Shown: positions 15,108 through 28,574, numbered from the stretch's first letter. The stretch: DNA of 64,000 nucleotides from Paralichthys olivaceus (GCF_024713975.1 NC_091094.1:13625001-13689000), one strand, 5' to 3'. The notes: generated by a model not told the origin, from the letters alone. Numbers and translations: made by a program.

Positions 15108-17516
15108 TTTTAGTCAGACTGGTTAAAATCATTTGGTCTTTGTTAACAGAAATGATCTACAAATTTATTTGCATGTAGCAAAGTGAGATTTGATCACAAT
15201 GTGACCTCACAGGAGACACATATGGAGATGGTGGGACCTGACATACTTAGAGCTGTCCCCCAGGTCTGAACAAGGCTTTTGTTCATCTTTGTTATTGTTA
15301 GTGTTTCACCATGTCAGGATGAACATATGCTCTTAACTACAGTGATACACTTGTTCTACTTTACCGTGTCTTGCACTTCCACAGCGATGCCTTTACTCTT
15401 GAGTAGAGCGAGGACTGAGGGGTTGATTCGTTCAAGCCGTGCGCCTGTTCCCAGCACAAGAATCTCTGAATAGAGGAAAAAAAGAAAATAAGTCAGTTGA
15501 CATGCATCAGGAAAGTTTTTTTTGGGTTCTATATAACTTATATGACCATAGATGAGTGATGAAATCAAGGTACATTTCAAATAACTGCATAAAGAAGCTT
15601 TCATACAGAGCACAAGGTTTCGCTTAATGTTTTGATAATATGAACATGATGTAAATAATATACTGAGACTCCCCCAATCACCAGATGGGAATTAACTGCG
15701 TAAGAATTTTTCCAGATATGTGTAGATAATGTCAAAGGTCATTGAAGTGTACCAGTAAGACACTTTGTGTTTGTTTTAATTAATTTCTCCATATATTGAT
15801 CTGCATCTTTTTTTTTTTTTTACCTATTCTTGGTTCAAGCATGTGGAAGAGCGAGACACTTTCCTCAGTGATGTCTTTATAAGTGCCAACCTGCAGAAAC
15901 AGAGATTTAAGCTCATAAGAAACACAGAACATTGTTTAAAATGACACACAAAGCATGAGGCTGTAAAGTGCTTCATGTGAGGTTAGTTTGTATATTTCTC
16001 TCACGTTCCACTGCAGGATTGCAGGAGGCAGCACAGCACAGGGTCCAAACACTCGATTACCATCGATGTTGAACCCTCCGGAACTGTAGCTGTGGATCAT
16101 TACCCCACTGCCCGGCTCCTTCTGCATGACGGACACCGAGGTACGTTGGTACATCTCATCATCACTGGGCCCCAGTCTATGAGCACGAGACAGAAATGGG
16201 CTGGAATGAAAGACAGGGAAACTCAGTTAGAACTGATAAGATTTTAAATGCAGAAGTCTGATCATTTTATTTGTATTATTATTATTTTGATCATCATTAC
16301 AAAGTTAACTATAGTCATAAAACACTATGTAATTATGTGCACTTCTCTCATCACTGTATTCTGCATCTCTTTGCATTTCACAAAAACAGACTGCACTGCA
16401 GAGCTGCTGCCATATGGCCCAGTTTAAAAGCCATAGATCTGATGCCAACCTACTGAGGAGGCTGACTGCCAAAAAAGCTTTGGGCCTGTCACTGCAAGAA
16501 CGAGGACTGAGGAGGAGCCACGACAGACATGAGCCATGAAACAAACATTTCTGCTTTCACTGAAGAGCTGCAGCAGAATTCAGCAATCCATTGTTTCTGA
16601 GATGTGATGGATTGGAGCTCATGAGGCGTCCTGGCCTGAAGAAAGTGTAGATGTCGTGCTTAACTCCACAAGATGGAGCCAGAGGTTGACTGACAGGGTT
16701 AGAGCTTATTCTAAATGAAATCCTGATGGAGTAATATGCCAGTTCAAACTATTCAAATAATAGAAAACAATAATAATAATGAAATGTCTTCAGAAAACAA
16801 TAAGTAACCACTGATCACAGGTAACAACATTGGATAAAACATAGATAATATAGTTTATTTTCTTTATGTCTAGTGGGCTTTGAACAAACGTAAATGTTAG
16901 TGACAAAGATGAATAATATTTAATTTCTAAATGTATTTATTTCTGTTTTATTATATACTAGCTTGTAGTTTTGTTTCCCAGTTGTTGACATCTTTTCCAC
17001 CTATGTGAACAGATAAATTCACTACGTTCTGAAGATGCCCTGGTTACAGCTTCACAGTTTTCTGTAATCCACGAAACCTAATGATTAGTCTGGAAATAAA
17101 AATGTTATATTCAATGATCAAGTTATTAATTGACAGTTTAAAATGATGGTTACAGCTCTTGTCTTCAGGTAAATCTGCTCTGCTGAACCAACAGGACTGT
17201 AGCAGCTGTTGTGTTTACTGATATTGTTCATTATGGGAATCATGAAAATATGTCTTTAAATTCATCCTTAGCTCTGCTTATAATAACTGACCCAACATTT
17301 CACAACATGACGTTTAAATGTGGTGGTCTCACAGAGAGGAGTCTGATTATACGAGTTATTTAACCAAACACTTTGTTCTGTCCCCCCTGAATGAATGATG
17401 AACCCTGAATGTGGAAGCCCATCATACCTGGAGGAGGCGGGCACAGCCCTGGAGGAGAAGACAAACCCGTGTCCCGCTCTCTGGAGGACTCTGCTGCACA
17501 GCACAGCGGAGGACAT
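14780..17516 (-). CDS. ndufaf3: NDUFAF3, complex I assembly factor 3
   Basis: Five coding exons in transcript order: 17516-17428, 16200-16005, 15890-15824, 15465-15365, 14887-14780. They total 561 bases and 186 residues (human 184). NDUFAF3 acts with NDUFAF4 in early assembly of the matrix arm of mitochondrial complex I. The N-terminus (MSSAVLCSRVLQRAG) is basic and hydroxylated, fitting a mitochondrial targeting peptide. The rest is the AAMDC/MTH938-like fold: DDEMYQRT, GGFNIDGNRVFGPCA, QWNVGTYKDITEES, EILVLGTGARLERI, GIAVEVQDTPNACATFNFL and LIPPP. The start is the only ATG that gives the targeting peptide and joins exon 2 in phase. It shares a 790-base head-to-head gap with nckipsd. Confidence 0.95.
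15001..15107. repeat. (CA)n microsatellite
   Basis: An almost pure CA run of about 85 bases (from about 15019) in the first intron upstream of the last ndufaf3 exon. It is simple sequence, not coding. Confidence 0.95.
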
Positions 17517-18306
17517 GTTGGCGGAATCAACCTGCTCTGTCTCGCACACAGGGGGGCACAGTTCAATGTGACACCAGACGCTCATTTCCGGTGTTGTGTA
17601 ACGAAAAATCGAGCTCCAAGTCCGGAGGATGTAAGAGGAAGAAAACAAATGTGTTAAATACTTCTGGACTGAAGATGATTCTCAAAGTTTGAATTTGTAT
17701 TTATTTATTTTTTAATTTGATTTAGTGTTTTTATTCTTATTCACTTTATAGTGAATAGTTTAAACAAGTCTGGAGACGCAGCCCTGAAACAAACAGTCCA
17801 TGTGTAAATCCTTATTATCTAGACTTGTTATTATTCATACTGTAAAGTTGTTGATTTAAAAAAGTGTCTTATAATGAAATAAAACAAAAACAAACCCCGA
17901 GAGTAGAGTGAATAAATCCCACCACTAAAGTCTCAAGCGTCAGATTGATGATTCTCCTTCATCAGAAGTAAATAAACGTATTTTAAGACGATGTCTGCTT
18001 CATATAATAAAAACAGTACGAGGCTTCTCTTCACTCTGTGCTTGATTAAAATGCCTGGGAGGCGTGTTCAGGGTGTGACAGCGCCCCCTGCGGCGTTGAC
18101 TGGCAGCGGTCCCGGGTCAGATGATCGGGCTGGATTGTAAATAGACAGCAGCAGCAGCAGCAGCAGCAGCCAGAGATCCTGCGGTGCCATGCCTCCACAG
18201 ACTCTCTAACCCGCCTCAGACACCGCTCGCACTCCAACTCGGACACCGCCGATCCCCGGACACCGCCCCGGCTCTTCTCGGCTCATTCTCGGTGTCGCTA
18301 TAAAGT
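17517..18306. promoter_or_regulatory. Putative bidirectional promoter, ndufaf3/nckipsd
   Basis: Only 790 bases separate the divergent start codons. The nckipsd side (about 18050-18306) is GC- and CpG-rich, as is exon 1 of nckipsd. A (CAG)8 run sits at 18146-18170, probably in the nckipsd 5' leader or just upstream. No TATA box is obvious. That one region serves both genes is inferred from geometry. Confidence 0.55.
18146..18170 (+). repeat. (CAG)8 trinucleotide repeat
   Basis: Eight uninterrupted CAG units about 135 bases upstream of the nckipsd ATG. No start codon reads it as part of a plausible protein, so it is likely leader or promoter sequence. Confidence 0.9.
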
Positions 18307-18576
18307 ATGTACCGCTCCCTGTTCGCCTTCCGATCCGCGGAGCCCAACTCGCTGCACTTCGCGGCCGGGGAGAGCTTCCTAATCCTGGAGAGGAGCAACA
18401 ATCACTGGTGGCTGGGCTCCCGCTGCAGCTCCGGGGAAACCGGCTACATCCCCGCCTCGTACATCGAGAAAATCCAGGTGAACACCGCCCGATGGCAACT
18501 GTTTGTCTGAGGGGATGTGAACTGGGACTGAGGAGTAACCCAGATCAGAGGGTTGATGGGATTTAGACAGACGGAT

Positions 18577-18650
<74 letters not shown>

Positions 18651-19643
18651 CGTGCGGGCGTGCGCGTGCGTGCGTGCCTGTGTACAGCTGCAGCAGCGCA
18701 GGCCCCTGCTGCTGGAGCTGACTGCTGATTTCTGCATGTTTGCTGAAGAACACATGAATTATTGGAAGGAAGAGAGGGAGGCTGCATTATCGTAGAGACA
18801 TGGCCTCCTGCACAGCAGCACTGCAGCTGCTGACTGCAGTGTCACAGACAGAGAGAGAGAGAGAGAGGGGGGGGGGAGGAGGTGCAGGACAGGAGGATGA
18901 GAGAGGACAGGATGGAGGGATTCAGTCCAGAATATGAGAGAAGACAGCTCCAAAGAACAAAACAGCAAGGCCGCAATTATTTCTGTAGACTCTCAACTGA
19001 ACTTCTTATTGTTTAATAAGTAGCTACCTTCCTCCACATCGCTTTGGACATCGCTCAGTCACACCCAGTTTGTTTTACCAACAAAACCAGATAAAGTGTT
19101 TGGGTCCAAACAACACACACTCAACAAACCCATTTGTAATCCTTTAATGCTGCAAGACAAGTCACATAACTAAGGTTGAAGAGTCTCAGGTTGTTCAGGT
19201 TCCACTTCCCCCTCAGTCTGTGAGCAGACCTGAGTCATGGGACAGTCTCTCTCAAATCGTCTTCAGTGTGCTGGAATAAAGTGGATGGACAGATATTTGT
19301 CTGGGTTGATGGAGGTTCTTACAACTTGTTCCTTCCTTAGATATTCATTTCTCAACAATCTCTCCGCGGTCAGTCTCAATGGGAGTTCGTTCTTCTATTT
19401 TCTCAGATAAATGTGAGTTGATGACTTGTTCAGTTCATGTGTTCTACTGTGGGGAGACTGACACTGAACTAGTCCGAGCATGTATTTGTAAAATCATGGG
19501 CTCAGACAGGAATGCTCTCTCCTGTTGGTAATGACATTGGCCGAGGAGGTTTAATGAGGCTGAATGTGAGGCCTCACTGAAACACTCTGGTGGAAAAAGC
19601 TGTTTTTTGTTAGATAACTGCCCCAGTTTGTTTCTGCCTGCAG

Positions 19644-19678
<35 letters not shown>

Positions 19679-22600
19679 TGTCCCCGGGCCACTATTCTCT
19701 CCTGTTTTCTTTAAAGCATGCTGCCACGATAATGCATATTTGATTTGTTCATCTTCCTCCCTTCATGTTCTCTTTTTCTGAATCTGCCAGGCTCCAGAGC
19801 AGGATGAGGTGTTGCAGTCCATCGACCGAGCAATTGAAGGCATCCACAACGTGGCCTTAAAAAATGGAGGCAAATACAACCTGGAGCAGCGAGACGTTCT
19901 GCAGTGAGTTCAAAATGTTCATGTCCGATGTGTCACGTTAAACAGTAAGACATTGTCCCATCAGTGTCCTCCACACAGGTCATTTTCCTCCTCTGTCGCA
20001 GGAAGTTGATCCATCATAGGAAGGAGACCCTCGCACGACGAAGTTCCTCCTCCTCCTCCTCCATTCAGAAACAAGGCCTCCCAACTTCCAGCAGTGAAAT
20101 ATCTCTCAGTCAAACTCCTCCTCCGCCCAACGGCCTTAACCGAGACTATGGACGCCACGGCAGCGTGCCGTTATCAGGAAGCATGGACAATATGCAAAGA
20201 GAGCAGGGCTTTTATCAGGTATCAGTGTTTTTCATTTATTATTGTAACTTACGACCAAAGTTTTCTATTAATCAATAAAACATGTTTCTTAATTAGATTT
20301 ATTTTGATTAAACACAGTTTTGCACGCATGGCTGTGCTTCACTGTGATTTTGGACTTGTTAATGACACAAACAGACATTCTTTCAGTATTTTCTGTCATT
20401 TTCTATATTTAACCATTTATAAACAAACTGTTTATAGCCCTATACAATAATAATGGTGGACTCCCCTCCTGCAGGTGCCCCCTCAGCCTCGACGTGCGGC
20501 TCCGATCACCCCTCCTCCCCCAGAGAAACAGAGAAGCAGTCGACCTGCAGGTTAGTGAAGGGCAGCGGGAGCGAGGGGTTTCATTCTGCAGCTCATTACC
20601 AACATCTCAGTGTTCCACTTTACAGTCATGTGACAGGGTTGTTGTTTTTTGCTACTTTTAGCTGATGCTACCTGCTTCAGCTCTTTACTACATAAACAGA
20701 CTCTATTCTTAGTCTTAGCTCACGGTGTCCGCTCTGTAACTGGAGCTCTCTCTCTCTCCCCCTCTCTCTCTCTCTCTGTCAGCTGAGCCGGAGGTCCCCT
20801 CCAGAGTGTCCTCTCTCTCCCCGTCCCCTGCTCCCTCCCTCTCGATCAGCACCACCTCTTTGGAGTCGGGCTCCTGCCCCTCCCTGGTCTCCTCTGATGT
20901 CAGTTTGCCAAGCGTCTCCAGCACTCCCCCCCCTCCAGTGCCATCTCGTGTGAAGCCCCCTGCGCTGCCTTTAGAAATGTTGCCCTCTGACTCCCCCCCT
21001 CAGCCTGCTCCTGCGAAGAAAGGCCTGGCGCCTCAGCCTCCTCAGCCTCCTCAGCCCACCACCACTTTAGAGCCCGCTGCGGAGAACCAGCCGGAAAGCG
21101 AATGGCCCGTTGCGCCCCCGTCTGTCGCTGAAAGTGCCCCTGGCAGCCCCACTATCTCTGAGCCGGTGCCCATGACCATCGGGGCTGAGCTGATTGAGCT
21201 GGTGCGGAAGAACACAAGCTTGAGTTATGAGCTGTCACGGGTCGCTGTGGGCGTGGTGGTCGGCCATCTGCAGACCACTTTGCCTCAAGCATCCTCCGCC
21301 CTGGAGCAAGTTCTCCTCTCCCTGGTGGAGAGCAAGGTCAGATTTGTTTTCATGTGGATTCAGCATCATGGAGCCTAAACCAGTGTGGTTCAAAGTTACA
21401 GCTGCATTTAGCTTCGATATTTCTCAGAGTCACTGGCTCTGTCTGAAATCACTCAGTCATTCACTCCTCCACACTGAGTGTATAGAGAGCTCCATGTGGA
21501 GGACAATGCAAAGAAGTTATCAGCAAAATGAAAAAAAACACCTTTGTCCAATAGGATAATACTATTACTATCTTCACTACTATTACTACTATTTTCTCTG
21601 TGGCATCAGGTACATTGTACCTGTCGCACAGTTAATACTTGACTTACGTTTGGAACGCATCCATGCATATGTTTTCGTCTGTTTATTTGGTTGTTATTTA
21701 GTAGGATTCCACCAAAACGACTGAAATCTGTGGAGAGGTGAGACATGACCTGAGGAAGAACCAGTTAAATGGGCTCCAGGATTTTCATGTTTAGCTGATG
21801 TTGTTGAGTGTGAGCAATTTGTTGCAGATCTAAATGAAAATGCAGCTCCAGTTAATTCAAATGTGGTTTCATAATGGGACTGTTGCAGCTCCATTCTTGG
21901 TTGTCGTTGCTTATCTGAGGTTTTGTTTTCACATCTCTCATCTCTTTGCTATTTTTCTTAATTCAACACGAGCACAATGCATGATGGTAGATATATATAG
22001 ATATCTCTACACTTCTTTTCACTTAGCATCCAGACAGCACTACAAATTCACTATACAGTGAGTGATGGGTGATTTTGGACATTTTAAAATGCAGGGGACA
22101 GAATGTCTCTCATTTCCTGTTTTTAAATTCACTCTTTGCAGCTTCAAACCAAGCATGACAGAACTGCTGATTATTTCCTGGCAGACTTTTCTGTTTCTTC
22201 CTCCCTGTTTAACGGCAATTGGTGAAAGCTTTTTCTGCTGGCTTGTATTCACCTCCTCTTTTGAGTGTTATGCCTGAAATACTCAGTGATCTAATCTCTC
22301 ACTCTAATCTCAGTGCATTTAGATATTGAACCCTCAGTGAAATACTGATCAAGAAAAGATAAGAAAATTGTTGCTTGGATGTATATCTTGTTTGGTCATA
22401 CATTTAAAATGAATTACAGAAAATAGCTTCTTCGGTAGGTATGAAAGCAAGTGAAGAAGTATGAATACACTGGTTTAGAGTAACTTTACAGTTACTGCAT
22501 GAGTGAAAGATATAAAACACTGTAGGGGCTTTTATTAGAGCCAATGTAAAGATTACACTATGCTCTGTAGTTCAATGCCCGCACATATAATATGTTTTTA

Positions 22601-25600
22601 CTTGATCAGTTAACTTCCTTTGTATTTCAGAGAACGGATCATTAAAGTTAATCTGACTGGCAAATCAAGTTATAATGAATATGTGGGTGTGTCTATGTCT
22701 CTGTAGGTTTCGAGTGCAGCTCTGCCGCAGGGTCAGGTGTGTCATGACGAGCAGCGGCTGGAGGTAATCTTCAGTGACCTCGCCCGTCACCGTGACGACT
22801 CCCAGCAGCGTAGCTGGGCGCTTCACGAAGACCACGCTCTGATCGCCTGCTACCTCGAGGAGCTGCTGAAGATTCTGGTATGATGTAGTGAGCTCTGGAT
22901 GTCTCTCGTCTAAGAGTTCATGTTTCTAACAGGCTGCTGGTGAAGTGGGAGAAGGTTTGTTACATCCTGACCGAAGATGGCTATGACACATATCTAACTA
23001 AAGATACATTTTTCATTCATTCACTTTATTTTAACTCAGGAATACATTTCCATTATAGCCAAGTACACACAATAAACAAAGAATTCTAAGTCTCCAAGAA
23101 AACACAAATAAGAAACCGTAAAATCTGAAAAATTGCAAATGCAAGAGCAAGAGTCAAAGTTGTAGAAATAAATACAGGAAATTGAATTGAATTTAAAGCA
23201 AATGAATCAACTAAAACTAGAACAGCTGGGGGTAAAATAAGGTGATGTAAAAATATAGATTGTCCAAAGGATAAAAACTAAGATTGCTCTGTCTATTATT
23301 TTATTATTTATTTGTTGTATTGTTCCATGTTGCAGCTGCATGATGAGAAAAACTGGATTTACCGAGCTGAGTTCAAACAGTTGGCATCTGCACAATAATC
23401 CAGTCATTTGAGGATCTTTGATGAGAGCCACATTAAACTACAGCAGTGGCGTGATTTATTTTTCACTTTTCATAAGTGTGTGTCCAGAAGTTGCAAAAGA
23501 CATCACAACAAAAGCAATAAATTATTTTTAGAGTTATTATGTATTAATATGCACAGCAATGTAACATCTGTTAAACTGATATGAAAAAGGAGCTTAGGAA
23601 CATTTTTCATCGATCGATATAAAGTTTTCTCTCTGGAAGAATCTGTGATGTGGCCACAGGACCCGTCCAGATGTTATGTTGTAAATACCAGACATGTTTG
23701 ATAGGATCAGAGCGGCTCAGACGACTTTACAAATCCAACAGTGTGTTTAAAGACAAATCTGTGAACCCTCCCGCTGCCAAATATTTTTTTTAGTTGGCAG
23801 TTCGTCTCGACCAACACTCAGATCAGGGTTGGGATGTTCGGATGAGTTCTTAATGAGCTCTGTAATCCTCTGGAGTGTTCAGATTATGAAGTTACATAGT
23901 TGTGATGATATTATTAGATCTTTGCTTTTATATCTAAAAGCTCTGACCTTTTTTTCCTCAGACTGATGCAGATCCAGAGGTGTGTAAGAGGATGTGCAAG
24001 GCCAACCACTGCGAGAGCATCATCTCTCTGGTTTCATATTACCAGATGGTAAGAAAAAAATAATGACACTCAAATTATATATTTATTTGATTTCATTTTA
24101 TTTCTAGCAGGAAAAGACAACAGAGCAATTGAAAAATACCATTGCTAGCTGTGGGCCTGACAGTATATAACTATGTTCTCCCACTTGGGACAAGAGTGAT
24201 AAAAACATATACAGTACGTAAAATCACATTCCAATTCAATAAAAAGGTAAAAAAAAAATAGAAACAATCAGGTGAACAAAACAATGAAACAAAATTAGTC
24301 ATTGCAGGTTTGACCTTCCACTAAGTTTTGTGTAAATGTGTGTTTTCAGTGTGTGACAGTGGTTTTTGCTCCAGTGTGATCTCATTCCAGATTATGTGTA
24401 TGTAAGGAAAGGACCGGAAGAAGTGCAAGTGCTGTTAATCTAGTGTTGCATTCTTATGTTGAGTCTCGGGAGTAAAGCGCTAAGTGCTGGGGAGGTGCTG
24501 GAGGTGTTATTGTTCAAGGATCTGGAAAAAGCATTTGGAGGCTACGTTGTTTGTGTAGTTGGGGCAATGCAGTGCAGAGTGTAATGAATCTTTGGTCTCA
24601 TGGTTTCTGTCATAGTGAGGGACGAAATGCATGATAGGAAGAAATGCATGTGTCTGAAACAGTGTGGGTGATATATGGTTGATTTTAGTCTATGCGTACA
24701 GTTTCTGGTTGAACGTCTTCGTTAGATTATGGATGTGTTCCCGGTAGATGAGATGTGAATCGAGGAAAGATATTTATAAGTCACTGAAAAGTGATCTGTC
24801 CAGGAAAAATAATAATTTTAGAGTTAGTAAAAATGTTTCTGTAAACAAAATGCTGGTGTTTGTGGTCATGGTTTTTAATTAAGTTTATTTGTATTGTCAG
24901 TTTACTAGAACCTGTTCATCATTAATATTCAACTAATATTTATTGCTCATTACACATTCTGCCCAGTGAATGTTTCAAACCTCCCTGCAGTCCTCCGGGT
25001 GCACTTGTTCTAGCCTCAGTAGTCTGTGTAAGTAATGTGTAAGTGTGGATATTTGGCTCATCGCTGCCACCATGTGTGCGGGCAGGAGCTCCGTGTGTCG
25101 CTGCGGCTGCTGCTGCTCAAAGTGTTCGGGGCGATGTGCAGCCTGGACGCCGCTCTCATCTCCACGCTGCTCAACTCCATCCTGCCCATGGAGCTGGCCA
25201 GAGACCTGCAGAATGACACACAAGGTGAAACCACAGACACGTTTGTGCCTCCTCTCATTGTTCACACACTTACTCAGATATCTTTATGGTTATTGTGTGT
25301 CTTTCTCTCCCCAGAGCATCAGAAGATGTGTTACACAGCTTTGGTGCTGACTATGATCTTCTCAATGGGCGAGCAGGTGCCATATCATCACTATGGTATG
25401 AAGACGCTTTGTATGTGTTGTTGGTGAAGAAAGTCGATTCTTCCAAATAATGAAATTGCACTTTTATTTAGAAAGCACATTCAAGTTATACAGAGTGCCT
25501 GTAATCCTGACCCCCCCTCCTTCAGAACACCTGAATGATGACTTTGTTCAGTTCCTGCTGGATGTTGTGGAGGACGGGCTTCCCTCCGACCCCACTGAGC

Positions 25601-26130
25601 AGCTGCCCGACACCTTTCTCAACCTCCTGCTGGCCTTCAACCTGCACCACACAAGTGAGAACATCCCCAGTAGGCCTTTCTGACAGACGACATCTTTAGG
25701 AGCTTTTATTGTTTTATGATTCACGCTTGTTTGTGTCTGTGTCGTCCAGCTCCCAGCAACAATGTGATCATGCAGGAGGTGAAGAAGAAAAATGTCAAGA
25801 TCCTGTCAGAGAAAGTTCTTCTGCTTCTGAACAGAGGCGGTAAAAAAAACTAAAACATTGTTTGTCATATTTTCCATATTTTTAATATCTATTCCTGAAG
25901 CTTCCTCATTTTTATTTTTCATATCATTCTTCATCTTTTGTCCATTCCTCTCCAGATGACCCCGTGTGCATGTTCAAACACACCCCGCCTGCACCGCACT
26001 CTGTGCTCAAGTTTCTGCAGGATGTTTTTGCCAACAGAGAGACGGCTGACATCTTCTACCGCACTGACATGATGGTGATGATTGACATCGCCGTCCGGCA
26101 AATATCTGACCTTTCACCTGGAGACAAGGT

Positions 26131-26200
<70 letters not shown>

Positions 26201-26491
26201 ACAATACTATTTCTGTTACATTCACAGCTCATTATTATAATCTGCTCTCCTTCCCTTCCCGTGAAGCTAAGGATGGAGTACCTTTCCCTGATGCACTCCA
26301 TAATGCGCTCGACGGACTACCTTGAGCACCAGCACCGCCTGTCTGACCTGCAGGGGGCACTGCAGAGGATTCTAAGGGAGGAGGAAGATCCCGGAGAGGA
26401 GGAAGGGAGCGCTACAGCCAAACAGATGGATAAGCTCATTGTGCAGCAGATCTACAAGGAGTTCCCACATATCTGTGAGAACCAGGTCTAA
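18307..26491 (+). CDS. nckipsd: NCKIPSD / SPIN90, SH3-domain actin regulator
   Basis: Thirteen coding exons: 18307-18477, 19791-19903, 20002-20218, 20475-20550, 20783-21336, 22707-22877, 23962-24048, 25086-25224, 25315-25395, 25526-25654, 25750-25839, 25956-26128, 26267-26491. They total 2226 bases and 741 residues (human about 722). The protein binds Nck, N-WASP and Arp2/3 and helps nucleate linear actin. Residues 1-57 are an SH3 domain ([35 protein letters not shown]). Residues about 165-365 are low-complexity Ser/Pro-rich with polyproline SH3 ligands. From about 370 onward lies the conserved SPIN90/Ldb17 helical domain ([61 protein letters not shown]). The C-terminus after QMDKLIVQQ is short. 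The last intron is a 138-base (CA)n-filled one. Confidence 0.96.
18578..18680 (+). repeat. (GT)n and GC/GT alternating tract
   Basis: Lies in nckipsd intron 1, about 100 bases after exon 1. A (GT)n run of about 65 bases passes into alternating GCGTGC purine-pyrimidine units. Such alternation is the classical Z-DNA-prone pattern; whether it forms is not shown. Confidence 0.9.
19646..19674. repeat. Short (CA)n microsatellite
   Basis: About fourteen CA units in nckipsd intron 1, roughly 115 bases before exon 2. Confidence 0.9.
21697..21895 (+). repeat. Degenerate teleost interspersed repeat (copy 2)
   Basis: Lies in nckipsd intron 5. It shares CAAATGTGGTTTCATAATGG followed by GACTGTTG with the 3' part of the copy at 62815-63150, preceded by TTCATGTTTAGCTGATGTTG and a GCAGATCTAAATGAAAAT word. 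Non-coding; the short frames through it are chance. Confidence 0.6.
26131..26196 (+). repeat. (CA)n filling nckipsd intron 12
   Basis: A pure CA run of about 65 bases begins two bases after the donor dinucleotide of exon 12 and takes up nearly half of the 138-base intron. CA-rich intronic tracts next to donors are known hnRNP L binding sites. Confidence 0.95.
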
Positions 26492-26549
26492 CCATATCAG
26501 TATCACGCTCACACACTGTAGTCTGCTCCCATCTACTGCAGGGAGGTGC

Positions 26550-26555
26550 AATAAA
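26550..26555 (+). terminator. Candidate nckipsd proximal polyadenylation signal
   Basis: AATAAA lies 59 bases after the stop. Two more AATAAA words lie at 27850-27864, about 1.35 kb after the stop, so a short and a long 3' UTR are both possible. Confidence 0.45.
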
Positions 26556-28574
26556 GCTTGAAAGAAGAAGAACTGATGTTTGATGGGACGCCCTGTGATC
26601 TGTGCCAGACTGTACTGAGAGAAGCAAACCAGTTCCGCCAATGTTTTCCTGGACTGGTCGTCCAGCATCCCTGTGATTGACATCAAGAAGATCTTGCAGC
26701 TTTTCTCCTCTTGAATAAGTTTTATCTGATGAATTCAGGAGGATGTCTTAAGTTTGTGTCAAGAAGGGAAAAAATATGACGAGTGCGTTGTGAGGTTTAG
26801 TCATACGGAGATTAAAAATAGCCAAATCTAGGGCAAGCTTAGGAGCTTTTCTCACAGTGAATTCTTAGCAATAATAACAATTACACATTACCTAACTATA
26901 CTTTATTAATTAAAGTAATAAAGCAACAGTAACTATGACTAAATCTTATTCTAACCAAATCAAACAGATTTTAGAGCAAATTGATCGATTTGACATTTTA
27001 TTCAAATTAAAAAATAGTTGTGAGAATACTTTGAGCCTTTATGTGCTTCCCTAACAGTGGGACCAAACTACTGTGTGTTACTGAAAGCATTATTTTATTT
27101 ACAGCATACAGAGCTTCCTCTTTCATCCACTTCCGCATTCAGTGTATTTCAAACTAAATCAAGTTCAGCAAGTGTACTGTCATATTGAGAGGAAAAAAAA
27201 CCTGGACTCATGAGTTATCATTACTAAGCTTTTAGCTGAGTAACCTGCTGCTACATACTGAGTCTCTCCTGTGGCTCGGTCTGGTACGTTTGCTGATCGC
27301 TCTGAACTGACACACGCTAAACTCCTCCAGCGCCACAAGTCATTGACTGTTTACAGATCTGAGGGTTTTGTCGTAATGCTGCATTCACACTCAGCCTAAC
27401 TGTGCTGCAATAAGGCTTTTAACAACGTGCTGTAAAAGACTGAGTATTGACTAATGTGAAGAGGAAACGTGTTTTGCAGTTATTATCTTAAATATTTAAC
27501 TGGTCAGTGTTGTTGATTTCTGGTTATAATCTCATAGTTCCACTGCAAATCAAAACAAGGCAATACAGGGCATTTTGTTTATCTCCTCGTGGTCTTATTC
27601 TTAAACAGCAACACATCCCTTTCCTTGTTTCTTCCCTGTGATGTAGTGATTGATGTCGTTCTCCCATCTTACACTGAGCTTCTCTGTTTCTGTCCCTGGA
27701 ATGGCTCCTTTAAACATGTGTCTGAGAACACAATCTAGAAGTAACATCAGATTTATGTCCAAGTACTCATTCATTCACTGTTAGTGAGAGAGATGAACGT
27801 TTCCTTTCCATATTTAACATTGTCTGCACATCTGCTCTGACTGTGTTATAATAAATCTAATAAAGCTATATTTTAACAGTGGAAGTATTCGGATTGGATC
27901 ATTGTTTTCACATTTTAACTTCTTCCTTAAAAAAGATGTATGTAAATTAAATGCTTCATATACAACTGTGTGAGGAAAAACTAAGATGTATGAACAAGCA
28001 CTGAGTGATAGAGGTGCGTAATAATGTAATGTAAGGATTTACAATGTATTTACCGGTAAATACTACTGATCATCATTTTTATTAGAATTTCCTGTTTAAA
28101 TTTGTGCATTTTCAGTGTGTTGGTATGTGTAGATAACAATAGATTACTGCTAATTTAAATGTATTATAAATATGTTATTTTATATGATACTGTTACACCC
28201 CCTTTTTATCCTATTCTTCATCTATATATACACCACTGGTAAACAACAAAGCTATATATGTAGTATGTATTCTCTACATAAATATTCGTTTTATTTTCAA
28301 ACGAATAATGTTATATTTCATATATATTACAAATGATACAAATATATAATCACATAAAATCAAAGACTGTAATATTGGCTTAATAATAATAATAATAATA
28401 AGTGTAATATAATTATAATTATCATCATAGTAATTATTATAATTACAATAACGCTTATTATTTTTACGATAATAATAACTATTGGAATTATTATCTTTTT
28501 GAATGCAAAACTAAATGTTGAAAAGGCCAAAATGAAAATGGAAACAAAAACCAACATTCACACATGAACCACCC

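Noticed and set aside
16370-16560. GC-richer patch in ndufaf3 intron 1 with a short open frame
   Set aside because: No splice sites in phase with ndufaf3 and no protein match known to me.
23020-23200. Possible repeat remnant in nckipsd intron 6
   Set aside because: A few words are reminiscent of fish repeats but too degraded to support a call.
24330-24840. Stretch in nckipsd intron 7 that reads like an old interspersed element
   Set aside because: The texture resembles a repeat, but I could not place ends, a tail or a family, so it is not listed as an element.
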